Part shown: positions 26,307 through 34,534 of the stretch, piece by piece
Layout of the letters: every line of letters starts with the position of its first letter
Position numbering within the stretch: position 1 is the stretch's first letter
Assembly: GCA_025963485.1 (NCBI GenBank)
Contig: JAOQAO010000123.1
Coordinates: forward strand, 1 to 48,589
DNA length: 48,589 nucleotides
Reading direction: 5' to 3'
Source of the DNA: Bacteroidota bacterium
GTDB lineage: Bacteria > Bacteroidota > Bacteroidia > Chitinophagales > LD1
Position numbers and translations under genes: made by a program
Notes under the pieces: model-generated
Database searches by the model: none
What the model was told of the DNA's origin: nothing
Seen by the model: the letters and a program-made list of their open reading frames with translations, nothing else

Positions 26307-27062
26307 CTACCCTTCAGTTTCACTTCCTACAGAAGCTACGAGGAAGTCCCTGTTCATCCGCGCTATATTGGTCAGCTTGATCTCTTTAGGGCACTCCGCC
26401 TCGCAGGCGCCGATGTTGGAGCAATTACCGAAACCTTCATCATCCATCTGAGTGACCATGCGCAGTGCACGGAGGTCACGCTCAGGCTGGCCTTGCGGCA
26501 GGAGAGCGAGTTGAGATATTTTGGCAGAAACGAAAAGCATCGCAGCGCCATTCGGGCAGGCTGCTACGCAGGCCCCGCAACCGATACATGCCGCAGCGTC
26601 CATAGCTTTCTCAGCCATGAGTTTTTCTACCGGCAGGTTATTCGCATCCTGCGCCTGTCCTGTATTGACACTCACGAAACCACCCGCAGCGATGATCCTG
26701 TCAAACGCCGAACGGTCAGTCGCGAGGTCCTTTACGATGGGAAATGCCTTAGCGCGGAAAGGTTCCACGTGTACGGTGTCGCCATCTTTGAATTTGCGCA
26801 GGTATAGCTGGCAGGTAGTCGCTGCATGATGAGGACCGTGAGCGCGCCCATCTATATACATACTGCACATACCGCAGATACCTTCGCGGCAGTCATGATC
26901 AAATGCTACTGGCTCCTCGCCTTTCTTGGTCAAGTTGTCGTTCAATACGTCCACCATTTCCAGGAACGACATATCGCCATTCAAACCATCGACTGTATAG
27001 TCGACCAATTTACCGGGTGTGCTAGCATTTTTCTGCCTCCAAACTTTGAGATTGAGTTTCAT
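26307..27062 (-). CDS. sdhB: Succinate dehydrogenase/fumarate reductase iron-sulfur subunit
   Basis: A 251-residue protein with the plant-ferredoxin-type [2Fe-2S] site CREGICGMC near residue 59, and the C-terminal clusters [12 protein letters not shown] ([4Fe-4S]) and [15 protein letters not shown] ([3Fe-4S] region). It passes electrons from SdhA to the membrane subunit in complex II. It is the last gene of the sdhC-sdhA-sdhB order typical of Bacteroidota b558-type enzymes. It is separated from sdhA here by a foreign four-helix-bundle gene with flanking inverted repeats. Confidence 0.96.
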   Translation of the reverse strand: MKLNLKVWRQKNASTPGKLVDYTVDGLNGDMSFLEMVDVLNDNLTKKGEEPVAFDHDCREGICGMCSMYIDGRAHGPHHAATTCQLYLRKFKDGDTVHVEPFRAKAFPIVKDLATDRSAFDRIIAAGGFVSVNTGQAQDANNLPVEKLMAEKAMDAAACIGCGACVAACPNGAAMLFVSAKISQLALLPQGQPERDLRALRMVTQMDDEGFGNCSNIGACEAECPKEIKLTNIARMNRDFLVASVGSETEG

Positions 27063-27072
27063 ATTATTTGAA

Positions 27073-27100
27073 AATTTGAAGATGTGCTGATTTGAAAATT
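27073..27100. repeat. 28-bp inverted repeat, sdhB-side copy
   Basis: Its core is ATGTGCTGATTTGAA. It is the inverted partner of 27501-27528 and matches its reverse complement at 26 of 28 positions. It lies 11 bp upstream of the sdhB start and downstream of the four-helix-bundle gene. In RNA the two copies would pair to a ~28-bp stem with one G-U pair and one mismatch. Confidence 0.9.
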
Positions 27101-27136
27101 AATACAAATTGAACAGCCCATCTTTTGTTCTTTATT

Positions 27137-27484
27137 CTATTCTTTACTTGACGAAATAATTTTTGACAGAATCCGATTAATAACCATTACATCTTCCAAA
27201 AGGCCCTGAGGATCCGGATATTTTTTGGCTTTTTCACAAAGCCTTAACCAATAACTGGATTCATCACACTCCTTTGCTGCTACTTTCATTTTATGCACAA
27301 AATCCTTTTTACTTTCTGCATTCTGCGCCTCATTCACGTTCGCTCCTATTGAAGTACCGCATCTGAAAAGCTGATTTGACATATTGAACTTCCGTTTGCT
27401 TTCCAGTAACTCTGTGAATTCAATGATCTTTAAAGAAAAAGCGAAAGTCAAATCAACTATCAGATTTTCTTTATCATTCCTCAT
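27137..27484 (-). CDS. Four-helix-bundle protein (S23/IVS type, Avd-like)
   Basis: A 115-residue all-helical basic protein with the family signature LFRCGTSIGANVNEAQNAESKKDFVHKM and KECDESSYWLRL. The family was first noted as the protein encoded in intervening sequences of some bacterial 23S rRNA genes, and is related in fold to the Avd protein of diversity-generating retroelements. It probably forms pentamers that bind nucleic acid. It sits alone between sdhA and sdhB in the same orientation, bounded by 28-bp inverted repeats. Boundaries and context suggest a small mobile or self-contained element rather than part of complex II. Confidence 0.9.
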   Translation of the reverse strand: MRNDKENLIVDLTFAFSLKIIEFTELLESKRKFNMSNQLFRCGTSIGANVNEAQNAESKKDFVHKMKVAAKECDESSYWLRLCEKAKKYPDPQGLLEDVMVINRILSKIISSSKE

Positions 27485-27500
27485 TGCATTTACATTTTTA

Positions 27501-27528
27501 AATCTTCAAATCAGCACATTTTCAAATT
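27501..27528. repeat. 28-bp inverted repeat, sdhA-side copy
   Basis: Partner of 27073-27100. It overlaps the sdhA stop codon by two bases, so the element begins exactly where sdhA ends. A 7-nt direct repeat, ATTATTT, occurs just outside or at the edge of both copies (27063-27069 and 27526-27532). In this AT-rich DNA that may be a target duplication or chance. Confidence 0.9.
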
Positions 27529-29461
27529 ATTTATAACTCCTCACCTGCAGCTTGATATTCTCATAATGCAGTTCTTCCTTGTGCAAAACCGGATCAGCTC
27601 CTACACCCTTGAATTCCCAGGCTGAGACGAAGAGATAATGTTCATCATCACGCTTTGCTTCCCCTTGGTCCTGATACTCTACACGGAAGTGTCCGCCGCA
27701 TGATTCATTCCGGTTGAGCGCATCGATCACCATCAGTTCGCCGAGCTCGATGAAGTCCGCTACACGGCCTGCTTTGTCTAGTTCAGGATTGAAATCATTG
27801 ATCTCACCCGGCACCTTGACATCTCTCCAGAATTCCTCACGAAGCTCCTGTATCATTTTGCGGGCCTTGGTCAGTCCTTCTGCTGTACGTGCCATGCCGC
27901 AATATTCCCACATGATCTTACCGAGCTTGCGGTGCATATCTTCCACACTCTGCTTGCCATTGATCGACATGAGTTTTTTCAGCCGCTCATCTGCTGACTT
28001 TGCAGCCTCTTCAAAAGCCGGGTGATCAGTAGGGATCGCTTTGGTAAATATTTCCGAAGAAAGATAATTGCCGATAGTATATGGCAGGACGAAGTATCCG
28101 TCAGCCAGACCCTGCATCAATGCAGAAGCACCGAGACGATTAGCACCGTGATCGCTGAAGTTCGCCTCACCGAGGCAGTACAAGCCTTGCACCGAGGTCA
28201 TCAACTCGTAATCTACCCAGAGGCCACCCATCGTATAGTGCACAGCGGGATAGATCTTCATCGGGGTTTTCAGCGGATCTTCGTTGGTGATATTCTGATA
28301 CATCGGAAAGAGCTCACCGTAGCGCGCCTTCACCACATCGATGCCGAGACGCTTGATTGCATCTGCGAAATCGAGGAACACACCAAAACCAGATGGCACG
28401 ATACCACGGCCGTCGTCGCAAGCTTCTTTCGCAGCACGCGATGCGATATCACGCGGACAGAGATTGCCGTATGATGGATATTTACGCTCCAGGTAATAAT
28501 CGCGGTCTTCTTCTTTTATGTCTTCTGCCTTCTTCTTTCCTTCACGGATCGCCTTGGCATCTTCTTGTGTTTTTGGTACCCATACGCGCCCGTCATTTCT
28601 GAGGGACTCGGACATGAGCGTGAGCTTGGATTGGTATTCGCCGGATACAGGGATACAGGTCGGGTGTATCTGCGTATAGCACGGATTGGCAAAGTATGCG
28701 CCTTTCTTGTGCGCTTTCCATGCGGCAGTTACATTGCTGCCCATCGCATTTGTCGAGAGATAAAATACATTGCCGTATCCACCGGTAGCCAGTACCACAG
28801 CGTGACCAAAGAAGCGCTCCAGTTTACCAGTGATCAGATTACGGGCAATGATGCCCCGGGCTTTGCCATCTATAGTAACGACCTCTACCATCTCATGGCG
28901 GGAGAACATCTCTACATTGCCCAGACCGATCTGCCTCTCGAGCGCCTGATAGGCACCGAGCAGGAGCTGCTGGCCTGTTTGTCCACGTGCGTAGAATGTA
29001 CGTGACACTTGTGCACCACCGAATGAGCGGTTGTCGAGGAGTCCCCCATACTCACGGGCGAATGGTACACCTTGCGCAGTACACTGGTCTATGATATCTA
29101 CAGATACTTCAGCGAGACGGTAAACGTTTCCCTCGCGAGCGCGGAAATCACCACCTTTGATCGTATCGTAGAAGAGGCGGTAAACTGAGTCACCGTCGTT
29201 CTTATAGTTTTTAGCTGAGTTGATACCACCCTGTGCAGCGATAGAGTGTGCCCGGCGCGGCGAATCCTGAAAGCAAAATGCCTTGACCTTGTAACCGAGT
29301 TCAGCCATCGTCGCGGCGGCTGATGCACCTGCGAGGCCCGTGCCTACCACGATCACCTCTACCTTGCGCTTATTGGCAGGGTTGACGAGCTTGGCATGCT
29401 CCTTATAGTTTGCCCACTTCTCTTCGAGTTTGCCTTCGGGGATTTTAGAATCTAAAGCCAT
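27527..29461 (-). CDS. sdhA: Succinate dehydrogenase/fumarate reductase flavoprotein subunit
   Basis: A 644-residue protein with the N-terminal FAD-binding motif [17 protein letters not shown] (about 37-53), the flavinylation segment [15 protein letters not shown] (about 71-85), the active-site stretch around QIHPTCIP, and [20 protein letters not shown] near the FAD end. It oxidises succinate to fumarate in complex II, or the reverse as fumarate reductase. The length is normal for the Bacteroidota form. Upstream, the defence-like gene pair separates it from sdhC; downstream, an inverted-repeat element begins at its stop codon. Confidence 0.97.
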   Translation of the reverse strand: MALDSKIPEGKLEEKWANYKEHAKLVNPANKRKVEVIVVGTGLAGASAAATMAELGYKVKAFCFQDSPRRAHSIAAQGGINSAKNYKNDGDSVYRLFYDTIKGGDFRAREGNVYRLAEVSVDIIDQCTAQGVPFAREYGGLLDNRSFGGAQVSRTFYARGQTGQQLLLGAYQALERQIGLGNVEMFSRHEMVEVVTIDGKARGIIARNLITGKLERFFGHAVVLATGGYGNVFYLSTNAMGSNVTAAWKAHKKGAYFANPCYTQIHPTCIPVSGEYQSKLTLMSESLRNDGRVWVPKTQEDAKAIREGKKKAEDIKEEDRDYYLERKYPSYGNLCPRDIASRAAKEACDDGRGIVPSGFGVFLDFADAIKRLGIDVVKARYGELFPMYQNITNEDPLKTPMKIYPAVHYTMGGLWVDYELMTSVQGLYCLGEANFSDHGANRLGASALMQGLADGYFVLPYTIGNYLSSEIFTKAIPTDHPAFEEAAKSADERLKKLMSINGKQSVEDMHRKLGKIMWEYCGMARTAEGLTKARKMIQELREEFWRDVKVPGEINDFNPELDKAGRVADFIELGELMVIDALNRNESCGGHFRVEYQDQGEAKRDDEHYLFVSAWEFKGVGADPVLHKEELHYENIKLQVRSYK

Positions 29462-29495
29462 ATCTTATTCTTTTATTAAAATCAATTCAATATTA

Positions 29496-30053
29496 CTATG
29501 CTTTCTGCAATTCCTCAACAAGATTTTTCACGTCTGGAAAATCATTCATTAGTTTATCCAGGTCCAGCATTTTGAGCATCTTCACACCATCTTTTACCTT
29601 ATGATATTCCCTACCTGACGGTCTCAGACATCTGTCTATTTCCTCATCCGGATGAGCGAAATCGGTAGCAACCTTTTTCGCCAATTTCCCTGATACCGAT
29701 GTTTTAAAGTGTTTGTCTAACACATCAGTCGCCTGAGAAATAAACCACGCTTCCATTTCCTGTATCATATAGAAACAACGATCAGGATACTTAGCCAAAT
29801 CATTATCCTTGATATCTTTTGCCCTCTTATCTTCATTCGCATCCAAATCCACTAGCAAAAACCGATCATCCTTTTCTCCTGCTTTGTAAACCGTGTTTTT
29901 GAACATATCTATCGCACTTACTTTACCATCTCCCATTTGAATCTTAGGCATTTTCCCCTTTAACTTTTTTTCAAAAAGCATCCTGAACCCCTGCGACAGA
30001 TCTCCATTGTCGTCTTCGGTCGTACCTTCTATAAATAGCCTCTTGCCTACCAT
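29496..30053 (-). CDS. DUF4276 family (TOPRIM-like) protein, partner of the AAA ATPase
   Basis: A 185-residue protein starting MVGKRLFIEGTTEDD, whose E9 sits at the usual position of the TOPRIM glutamate. It is followed by LLVDLDANED (D69, D71) and QEMEAWFISQ (residues 99-108), the DUF4276/RloB-type signature. The TOPRIM link suggests a nuclease. Its start overlaps the ATPase stop by 7 bp, so the two are translated together. The stop lies 34 bp before sdhA. Together they resemble two-gene ATPase plus TOPRIM defence systems (AbiL, PARIS, OLD-like); activity is inferred, not shown. Confidence 0.8.
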   Translation of the reverse strand: MVGKRLFIEGTTEDDNGDLSQGFRMLFEKKLKGKMPKIQMGDGKVSAIDMFKNTVYKAGEKDDRFLLVDLDANEDKRAKDIKDNDLAKYPDRCFYMIQEMEAWFISQATDVLDKHFKTSVSGKLAKKVATDFAHPDEEIDRCLRPSGREYHKVKDGVKMLKMLDLDKLMNDFPDVKNLVEELQKA

Positions 30054-31252
30054 CTTTTACCTCCTATTACACCTTCACGCCATGCCTTACCAAGTTGAAA
30101 TTTCTGGTTCCAATTCTCATACAATTCTTTAGTGTATTCATTAACGACAGTCGCATTATTCTCATCTTTCTCAAATACCCTCACCTGTTCAATGTCGAAG
30201 TAATTCAACAGATGCGACGAATGGGTAGAGATGATTATTTGACTTGTTTCTGCTGCAAATTCGATTGCTTCATACAGTGTATTAATCATGTCTGGATGAA
30301 GTCCGATCTCAGGCTCATCTATACAAACAACACTACCACGATTGGGGTTATACAGAATTGCCATTAGACATAGGAATTTGAGGGTACCATCAGAGATGTT
30401 AATCGCCTGTATATTTCTTCTAAATCCTTTCTCCTCTAGTTGCAATTCTATATTGCCACCGCCGATTAGACCATAATCAATATTTATGTAGTTTTCATTA
30501 ACTGATGTAAGAGCCTCAACAATTGATTTTAATACAGTTTTATTGGTCGATTTAAAAGTTTGTAATAAAGAGGTCAGATTTCTGCCATTGCTAAAAAGGC
30601 GTACTTCACTAGTTGCCAAAACAGATTGTCTGATCGGACTATATTTATTGTTTGTATCAAACTGCTCATACGTAAAAATACTACTCAATGCATTTCTTAT
30701 TGTCGATAATGCATAGTACCTATCAGAATCAAACACTTTACCTATGTAAGGTTCTCTGTCTGGAATGTCTTGGTAATAGACTAGTTTATCTTTTTTTGTA
30801 TCGTTATTCCTTTCAAGTAAATAGCCTTTTCCACTTTTAATATCTAGGTAGATAAACTCACTTTTCCCATTTTTCCCAAGTAAGTATACTTTCTCGGATA
30901 TAGTATAGTTGTTGCCTCCCGCTACTTTGGCTATTATTATTTTATAATAAATGTCTTCTCTGAATTTAAACCCATAATTTGCGACTATTGATCCGTCGAA
31001 CACAAATTCAAGAATAATCGGGTCTAAATCTTTATTAGAATAGTTTGTTACGGATTCAAAACCACCCCACTCATTAAGAAATAATTGATAAAAAGAATTA
31101 AGTCTGGAGGATGCCTCCAACAACTTTATCGCCTTAAAAAAATTACTCTTCCCGCTTCCATTGATCCCGACCAAAACATTTGCGCCCTTCTCAAGATTGA
31201 TGGTACAATCCTGGAAGCCGAAGAAGTTTTGAAGGCGGACGGACTTGAGCAT
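30047..31252 (-). CDS. AAA_21/SMC-like ATPase, putative defence module component
   Basis: A 401-residue ABC/SMC-type ATPase. It starts MLKSVRLQNFFGFQDCTINL, typical of RecF/OLD-like proteins. The Walker A motif is GINGSGKS (29-36), the signature-like segment is ISDGTLKFL near 288, Walker B is VVCIDEPEIGLHP with D312/E313, and an H-loop is STHSSHLL. The central part is variable and AT-rich, unlike the sdh genes around it. It starts 9 bp after the sdhC stop and shares the operon's transcript. With the DUF4276 partner it looks like an abortive-infection or nuclease-type anti-phage module. Confidence 0.85.
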   Translation of the reverse strand: MLKSVRLQNFFGFQDCTINLEKGANVLVGINGSGKSNFFKAIKLLEASSRLNSFYQLFLNEWGGFESVTNYSNKDLDPIILEFVFDGSIVANYGFKFREDIYYKIIIAKVAGGNNYTISEKVYLLGKNGKSEFIYLDIKSGKGYLLERNNDTKKDKLVYYQDIPDREPYIGKVFDSDRYYALSTIRNALSSIFTYEQFDTNNKYSPIRQSVLATSEVRLFSNGRNLTSLLQTFKSTNKTVLKSIVEALTSVNENYINIDYGLIGGGNIELQLEEKGFRRNIQAINISDGTLKFLCLMAILYNPNRGSVVCIDEPEIGLHPDMINTLYEAIEFAAETSQIIISTHSSHLLNYFDIEQVRVFEKDENNATVVNEYTKELYENWNQKFQLGKAWREGVIGGKRW

Positions 31253-31261
31253 TGTTTTGTT

Positions 31262-31987
31262 TTAGAAAGAGATCAGTTCGTGTACACGCAGATAGATCGT
31301 GATCGGCATGAGCGCAAATATGAAAGGCACCACGATCGCAAAGGCCGTTCCTGCGAGGTGTATTGCCTTGTTGTATTTAGTATGATTGAGGCCCAGTGAC
31401 TGGAAGGCGCTCCAGAAACCATGCAGCAGATGGTAAGCCAATGCGAACTGCGCTGCTATATATATTGCCACAATAAATGGACTGGTAAATATTTTGACCA
31501 TCTCGGAGTATAAGTCTATCATTTGTGTATTTAGGATATGCGGGTGGCCAACTTCAGGCAGGCTTCCAATGATACCACGAGACTTGACCCAGAAATGCGA
31601 CAAGTGCAGGACCAGGAATATCAGGAGAAGCGTACCCAGCAATGCCATACTGCGGCTATACCAGCTGCTATTGGCAGATGGTTTATTGAAGGCATATTTC
31701 TGCGGACGGGCAGCCCTATTCTGAAAGTAAAGCATGAGGCCGTCAGCAGCATGCAGGATCAATCCCACGAAAAGCACCACCTCCATGATCCGGATGATGA
31801 TGTTGGTTCCCATGAAGTGGGCGTACTCGTTAAACAGTTGCCCTGACTTGTCAAAGAATACCATCGCATTGATGAAACAGTGTACGATGAGGAAACTGAT
31901 CAGGAAGAGGCCCGTCAGGCCCATCAGCGATTTCTTGCCGATGGAGGACTTGAACAGGGCGGAAGATCTTTGGGCTACAGCAGACAT
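31262..31987 (-). CDS. sdhC: Succinate dehydrogenase cytochrome b558 subunit
   Basis: A 241-residue integral membrane protein with five helices. It begins KSSIGKKSLMGLTGLFLISFLIVH, and has histidines in or near helices at HCFINAM, LHAADGLML, LVLHLSHFW and AYHLLHGFW, which are candidates for di-heme ligation and quinone binding. Single-subunit anchors of this kind, with no separate sdhD, are normal in Bacteroidota and epsilon-proteobacterial complex II. It is the first gene of the operon. A TAATTTTG -7 element lies just upstream. Confidence 0.95.
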   Translation of the reverse strand: MSAVAQRSSALFKSSIGKKSLMGLTGLFLISFLIVHCFINAMVFFDKSGQLFNEYAHFMGTNIIIRIMEVVLFVGLILHAADGLMLYFQNRAARPQKYAFNKPSANSSWYSRSMALLGTLLLIFLVLHLSHFWVKSRGIIGSLPEVGHPHILNTQMIDLYSEMVKIFTSPFIVAIYIAAQFALAYHLLHGFWSAFQSLGLNHTKYNKAIHLAGTAFAIVVPFIFALMPITIYLRVHELISF

Positions 31988-32012
31988 TGATTAAAGTTTT
32001 GTTAAGCGGTGT

Positions 32013-32042
32013 CAAAATTAATGCACAGACTGATATATGAAA
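32013..32042 (-). promoter_or_regulatory. Putative promoter of the sdh operon
   Basis: On the minus strand: TTTC (32042-32039), 18 bp, TAATTTTG (32020-32013), about 25 bp before the sdhC ATG. The -7 element is an exact TAnnTTTG match; the -33 element and spacing are weaker. Confidence 0.4.
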
Positions 32043-32155
32043 GGATTTTACTTCTTTATTATCAACCTGTCACTTGTTTAGATCGATTCAAATTAAGGAA
32101 CCCCGGAGAATTCTTGCATTACAGCCCTATTTAGACGCTTTGGAAGTAAAATTTT

Positions 32156-32163
32156 TACATTTG
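32156..32163 (+). promoter_or_regulatory. -7 element before kbl
   Basis: TACATTTG, an exact TAnnTTTG match, 21 bp before the ATG at 32185. No clear TTTG is found at the right distance upstream. Confidence 0.35.
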
Positions 32164-32184
32164 GCGGGCATAAAAACGATAACC

Positions 32185-33372
32185 ATGTACACTATAAAAG
32201 ATAAACTCGCACAGGAGCTCAAAACCATCGAAGAAAACGGCCTCTACAAGCGCGAACGCATCATCTCCACGCCTCAGGATGCCGTGATCCGGCTACAGGA
32301 TGGCAGCGAAGTCATTAATTTCTGCGCCAATAACTACCTCGGCCTTTCTTCACACCCGCGAGTCACTGCCGCTGGCAAAAAAGCCATTGATTCACATGGT
32401 TTTGGGATGAGTTCGGTGCGTTTTATTTGCGGTACGCAGGATATACATAAAGAACTGGAGGCGAAGATCGCTTCCTTCCTGGGTACTGAGGATACCATAC
32501 TATATGCCGCCTGCTTTGACGCCAATGGAGGCGTATTTGAACCTCTTTTCGGTGAAAATGACGCTATCATCTCCGACGCGCTCAATCATGCCTCGATCAT
32601 AGATGGCGTCCGCCTCTGCAAGGCCGTCCGCTACCGCTACGCCAATAATAATATGGCTGAACTCGAAGACTGCCTCAAGCAATCGCAGGCACAAAAGAAC
32701 CGTATCATCGTCACCGATGGCGTCTTCTCTATGGACGGCTATGTAGCTCAACTGGACAAGATCTGCGACCTCGCGGATAAATACAACGCCATGGTCATGG
32801 TGGATGAAAGCCATGCCACAGGCTTCATCGGCAAAACCGGAAAGGGCAGTGTCGAACTCCGCAATGTAATAGGCAGGGTCGATATCATCACTGGCACCCT
32901 TGGTAAAGCCCTTGGCGGTGCCATGGGTGGCTTTACCACTGGTCATAAAGAGATCATAGATATGCTACGCCAGCGTTCGCGGCCGTATTTGTTCTCCAAT
33001 TCGCTGGCCCCATCTATTGTAGGTGCTTCGTTGGAGGTCTTTGATATGCTCAGTGAGTCTACCGCCCTGCGCGACACGCTGGAGTCAAACATCAATTATT
33101 TCAAAAACGGCCTGCGCAAGATCGGTCTGGACTTCAAGGATGGTGAATCGGCTATCGTTCCCGTCATGCTCTACGACGCCAAGCTATCCCAGACCTTTGC
33201 CGATGAGATGCTGAAAGAGGGTATCTATGTGATCGGCTTCTTCTTCCCTGTAGTGCCTAAGGACCAAGCCCGTATCAGGGTCCAGCTATCTGCTGCGCAC
33301 AAACAGGAACATCTGGACAAGGCTATTGCAGCATTTGAAAAGGTGGGTAAGAAACTCGGGGTGATCAAATAG
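32185..33372 (+). CDS. kbl: Glycine C-acetyltransferase (2-amino-3-ketobutyrate CoA ligase)
   Basis: A 395-residue PLP enzyme of the alpha-oxoamine synthase family. Visible landmarks are FCANNYLGLSSHP, DSHGFGMSSVRFICGT, DALNHASIIDG, VMVDESHATGF (D207, H210), and the PLP lysine K241 in TGTLGKALGG. It ends with RIRVQLSAAHKQEHLDKA. The length matches E. coli Kbl (398), and KRERIIST near the N-terminus is typical. It makes glycine and acetyl-CoA from 2-amino-3-ketobutyrate in threonine breakdown. A serine palmitoyltransferase-like role is the main alternative. The start is chosen at the ATG after a -7 element; a longer frame upstream lacks conservation. Confidence 0.88.
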   Translation: MYTIKDKLAQELKTIEENGLYKRERIISTPQDAVIRLQDGSEVINFCANNYLGLSSHPRVTAAGKKAIDSHGFGMSSVRFICGTQDIHKELEAKIASFLGTEDTILYAACFDANGGVFEPLFGENDAIISDALNHASIIDGVRLCKAVRYRYANNNMAELEDCLKQSQAQKNRIIVTDGVFSMDGYVAQLDKICDLADKYNAMVMVDESHATGFIGKTGKGSVELRNVIGRVDIITGTLGKALGGAMGGFTTGHKEIIDMLRQRSRPYLFSNSLAPSIVGASLEVFDMLSESTALRDTLESNINYFKNGLRKIGLDFKDGESAIVPVMLYDAKLSQTFADEMLKEGIYVIGFFFPVVPKDQARIRVQLSAAHKQEHLDKAIAAFEKVGKKLGVIK

Positions 33373-33401
33373 TGTCTAATATAATTGCTAACTTTGTGTA
33401 G

Positions 33402-33626
33402 ATGACGGACTATAAGAATATAATCACAATTGAACCGGGTAAACGGGGAGGGAAGCCCTGTATACGCGGCATGCGTATCACGGTAGGTGATGTATTGGGA
33501 TGGCTCGCCTCGGGAATGTCTGAAGAGGAAATAATAGCCGATTTTCCTGAAGTTACTCATATTGACATATTGGCCTGCCTGGCCTATGCAGCAGAGAAGG
33601 AACAAAACGTCCGTGTGATGCTATGA
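33402..33626 (+). CDS. DUF433 antitoxin
   Basis: A 74-residue helix-turn-helix protein of the DUF433 family: GGKPCIRGMRITVGDVLGWLASGMSEEEIIADFPEVTHIDILACLAYAA is the full family pattern. Such proteins serve as antitoxins to PIN-like DUF5615 proteins and bind DNA as dimers. Its last codons overlap the toxin start by 4 bp. A TAACTTTG element (33389-33396) ends only five bases before the ATG, so the transcript may be leaderless or nearly so. Confidence 0.9.
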   Translation: MTDYKNIITIEPGKRGGKPCIRGMRITVGDVLGWLASGMSEEEIIADFPEVTHIDILACLAYAAEKEQNVRVML

Positions 33627-33976
33627 AGTTTCTGCTTGATCAGAATATCTCTTATCGGGTTATCAAAAGGCTGCGTGAGCATTTCCCTGACGTGCAAAGC
33701 GTCAAAGAGAATAATTTGGAAAATGCAGACGACTTGAAAATATGGGAATATGCCCGTGATAATCAATTTACTCTTGTCACGTTCGATGAAGATTTTAATA
33801 ATATACAACTCATAAAGGGTTTTCCGCCCAAGATCATTTGGTTTAAGACTGGCAATCTCGATAAAACCCAGTTTTCAGACTTCTTCATCTCTAACAAGGA
33901 TTTCATAAAGACATTTGTCACAGATGAAATATACGCGGGCCAGGGATGTCTCGAGTTTTTCCTCATCAAGAATTAA
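33623..33976 (+). CDS. DUF5615 PIN-like toxin
   Basis: A 117-residue protein with the DUF5615 order: MKFLLDQNISYRV (conserved Asp6 and Asn8), VQSVKENNLENADDLKIWEYARDN, and LVTFDEDFNN with the acidic pair of a PIN-like active site, then PPKIIWFKTGN. It is expected to be a metal-dependent RNase toxin. It is coupled to the DUF433 antitoxin upstream. The following gene starts 3 bp after its stop and may be co-transcribed. Confidence 0.88.
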   Translation: MKFLLDQNISYRVIKRLREHFPDVQSVKENNLENADDLKIWEYARDNQFTLVTFDEDFNNIQLIKGFPPKIIWFKTGNLDKTQFSDFFISNKDFIKTFVTDEIYAGQGCLEFFLIKN

Positions 33977-33979
33977 ACT

Positions 33980-34444
33980 ATGAAATCAAACTACAGGATC
34001 ATTTTATTTGTCGTGCTTATCGGGCTGGTACTTTTTACGAAGTTCTACATGGCTTTGCCGCATAAGGCTCGTAATCTCCATACCGGCACTCAGCAAACTG
34101 ATACAAACCATACTGCCCCGGCAGCGCCCGCGCCCATTGGCACTAATGGCGTTCACCAATCCATCATTGAGCCCAATGTGGCACTCATTTATACCAAACA
34201 CGCCAGGTGCCGTATGGAGTGCAGGCATATATCAGAAGCGGACATCCGAGAAGTGCTCCGCGAAGGCTATGTCAATGAAGCAAAAAGCAAACCGGAACCC
34301 GGCAAATGCCCTGCCTATGCGATAGAGGATAACAGGAACAGCGACGGTGTCAGGCTGCGGATCGTCTTCGCCAAATGCGACCATGAAGTCAAGGTCGTGA
34401 CCTGTATAGACAGGGATGATGAGTTTCCGTGTGACTGCAAATAA
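33980..34444 (+). CDS. Membrane-anchored DUF4258 protein
   Basis: A 154-residue protein with one N-terminal membrane helix (IILFVVLIGLVLFTKFYMAL), a short proline/alanine-rich linker, and a DUF4258 domain (IYTKHARCRMECRHISEADIREVLREGYV). The domain contains several cysteines, ending PCDCK. Soluble DUF4258 proteins are often found near toxin-antitoxin genes, and the fold resembles RelE-like toxins. Here the domain would face the periplasm, which argues against an RNase role. It starts 3 bp after the toxin gene. Confidence 0.8.
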   Translation: MKSNYRIILFVVLIGLVLFTKFYMALPHKARNLHTGTQQTDTNHTAPAAPAPIGTNGVHQSIIEPNVALIYTKHARCRMECRHISEADIREVLREGYVNEAKSKPEPGKCPAYAIEDNRNSDGVRLRIVFAKCDHEVKVVTCIDRDDEFPCDCK

Positions 34445-34463
34445 TTAGTTGGCAGGTGGCAGT

Positions 34464-34515
34464 TGTTGGCTGGCGGGTAATACAGCATTTTTTTGTCTTG
34501 TATTTCCAGCCAACA
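34464..34515. terminator. Inverted repeat between convergent genes
   Basis: A 10-bp stem (TGTTGGCTGG / CCAGCCAACA) encloses a 32-nt loop with a T-run. Weaker GGTGGC/GCCACC pairing occurs outside it. It lies in the 90-bp gap between convergent genes and could act on both transcripts. The TTGGCTGG-rich composition marks it as a repeat-type element. Confidence 0.5.
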
Positions 34516-34534
34516 GCCACCCAACACCAGCCAC

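Noticed and set aside
26307-31987. Loss of sdhD by the insertions
   Set aside because: Bacteroidota b558-type complex II uses a single membrane subunit (SdhC), so no sdhD is expected.
31085-31994. Plus-strand frames opposite sdhC and the AAA ATPase start
   Set aside because: Composition is that of reverse-complemented membrane protein or ATPase codons; no motifs, and the minus strand is well explained.
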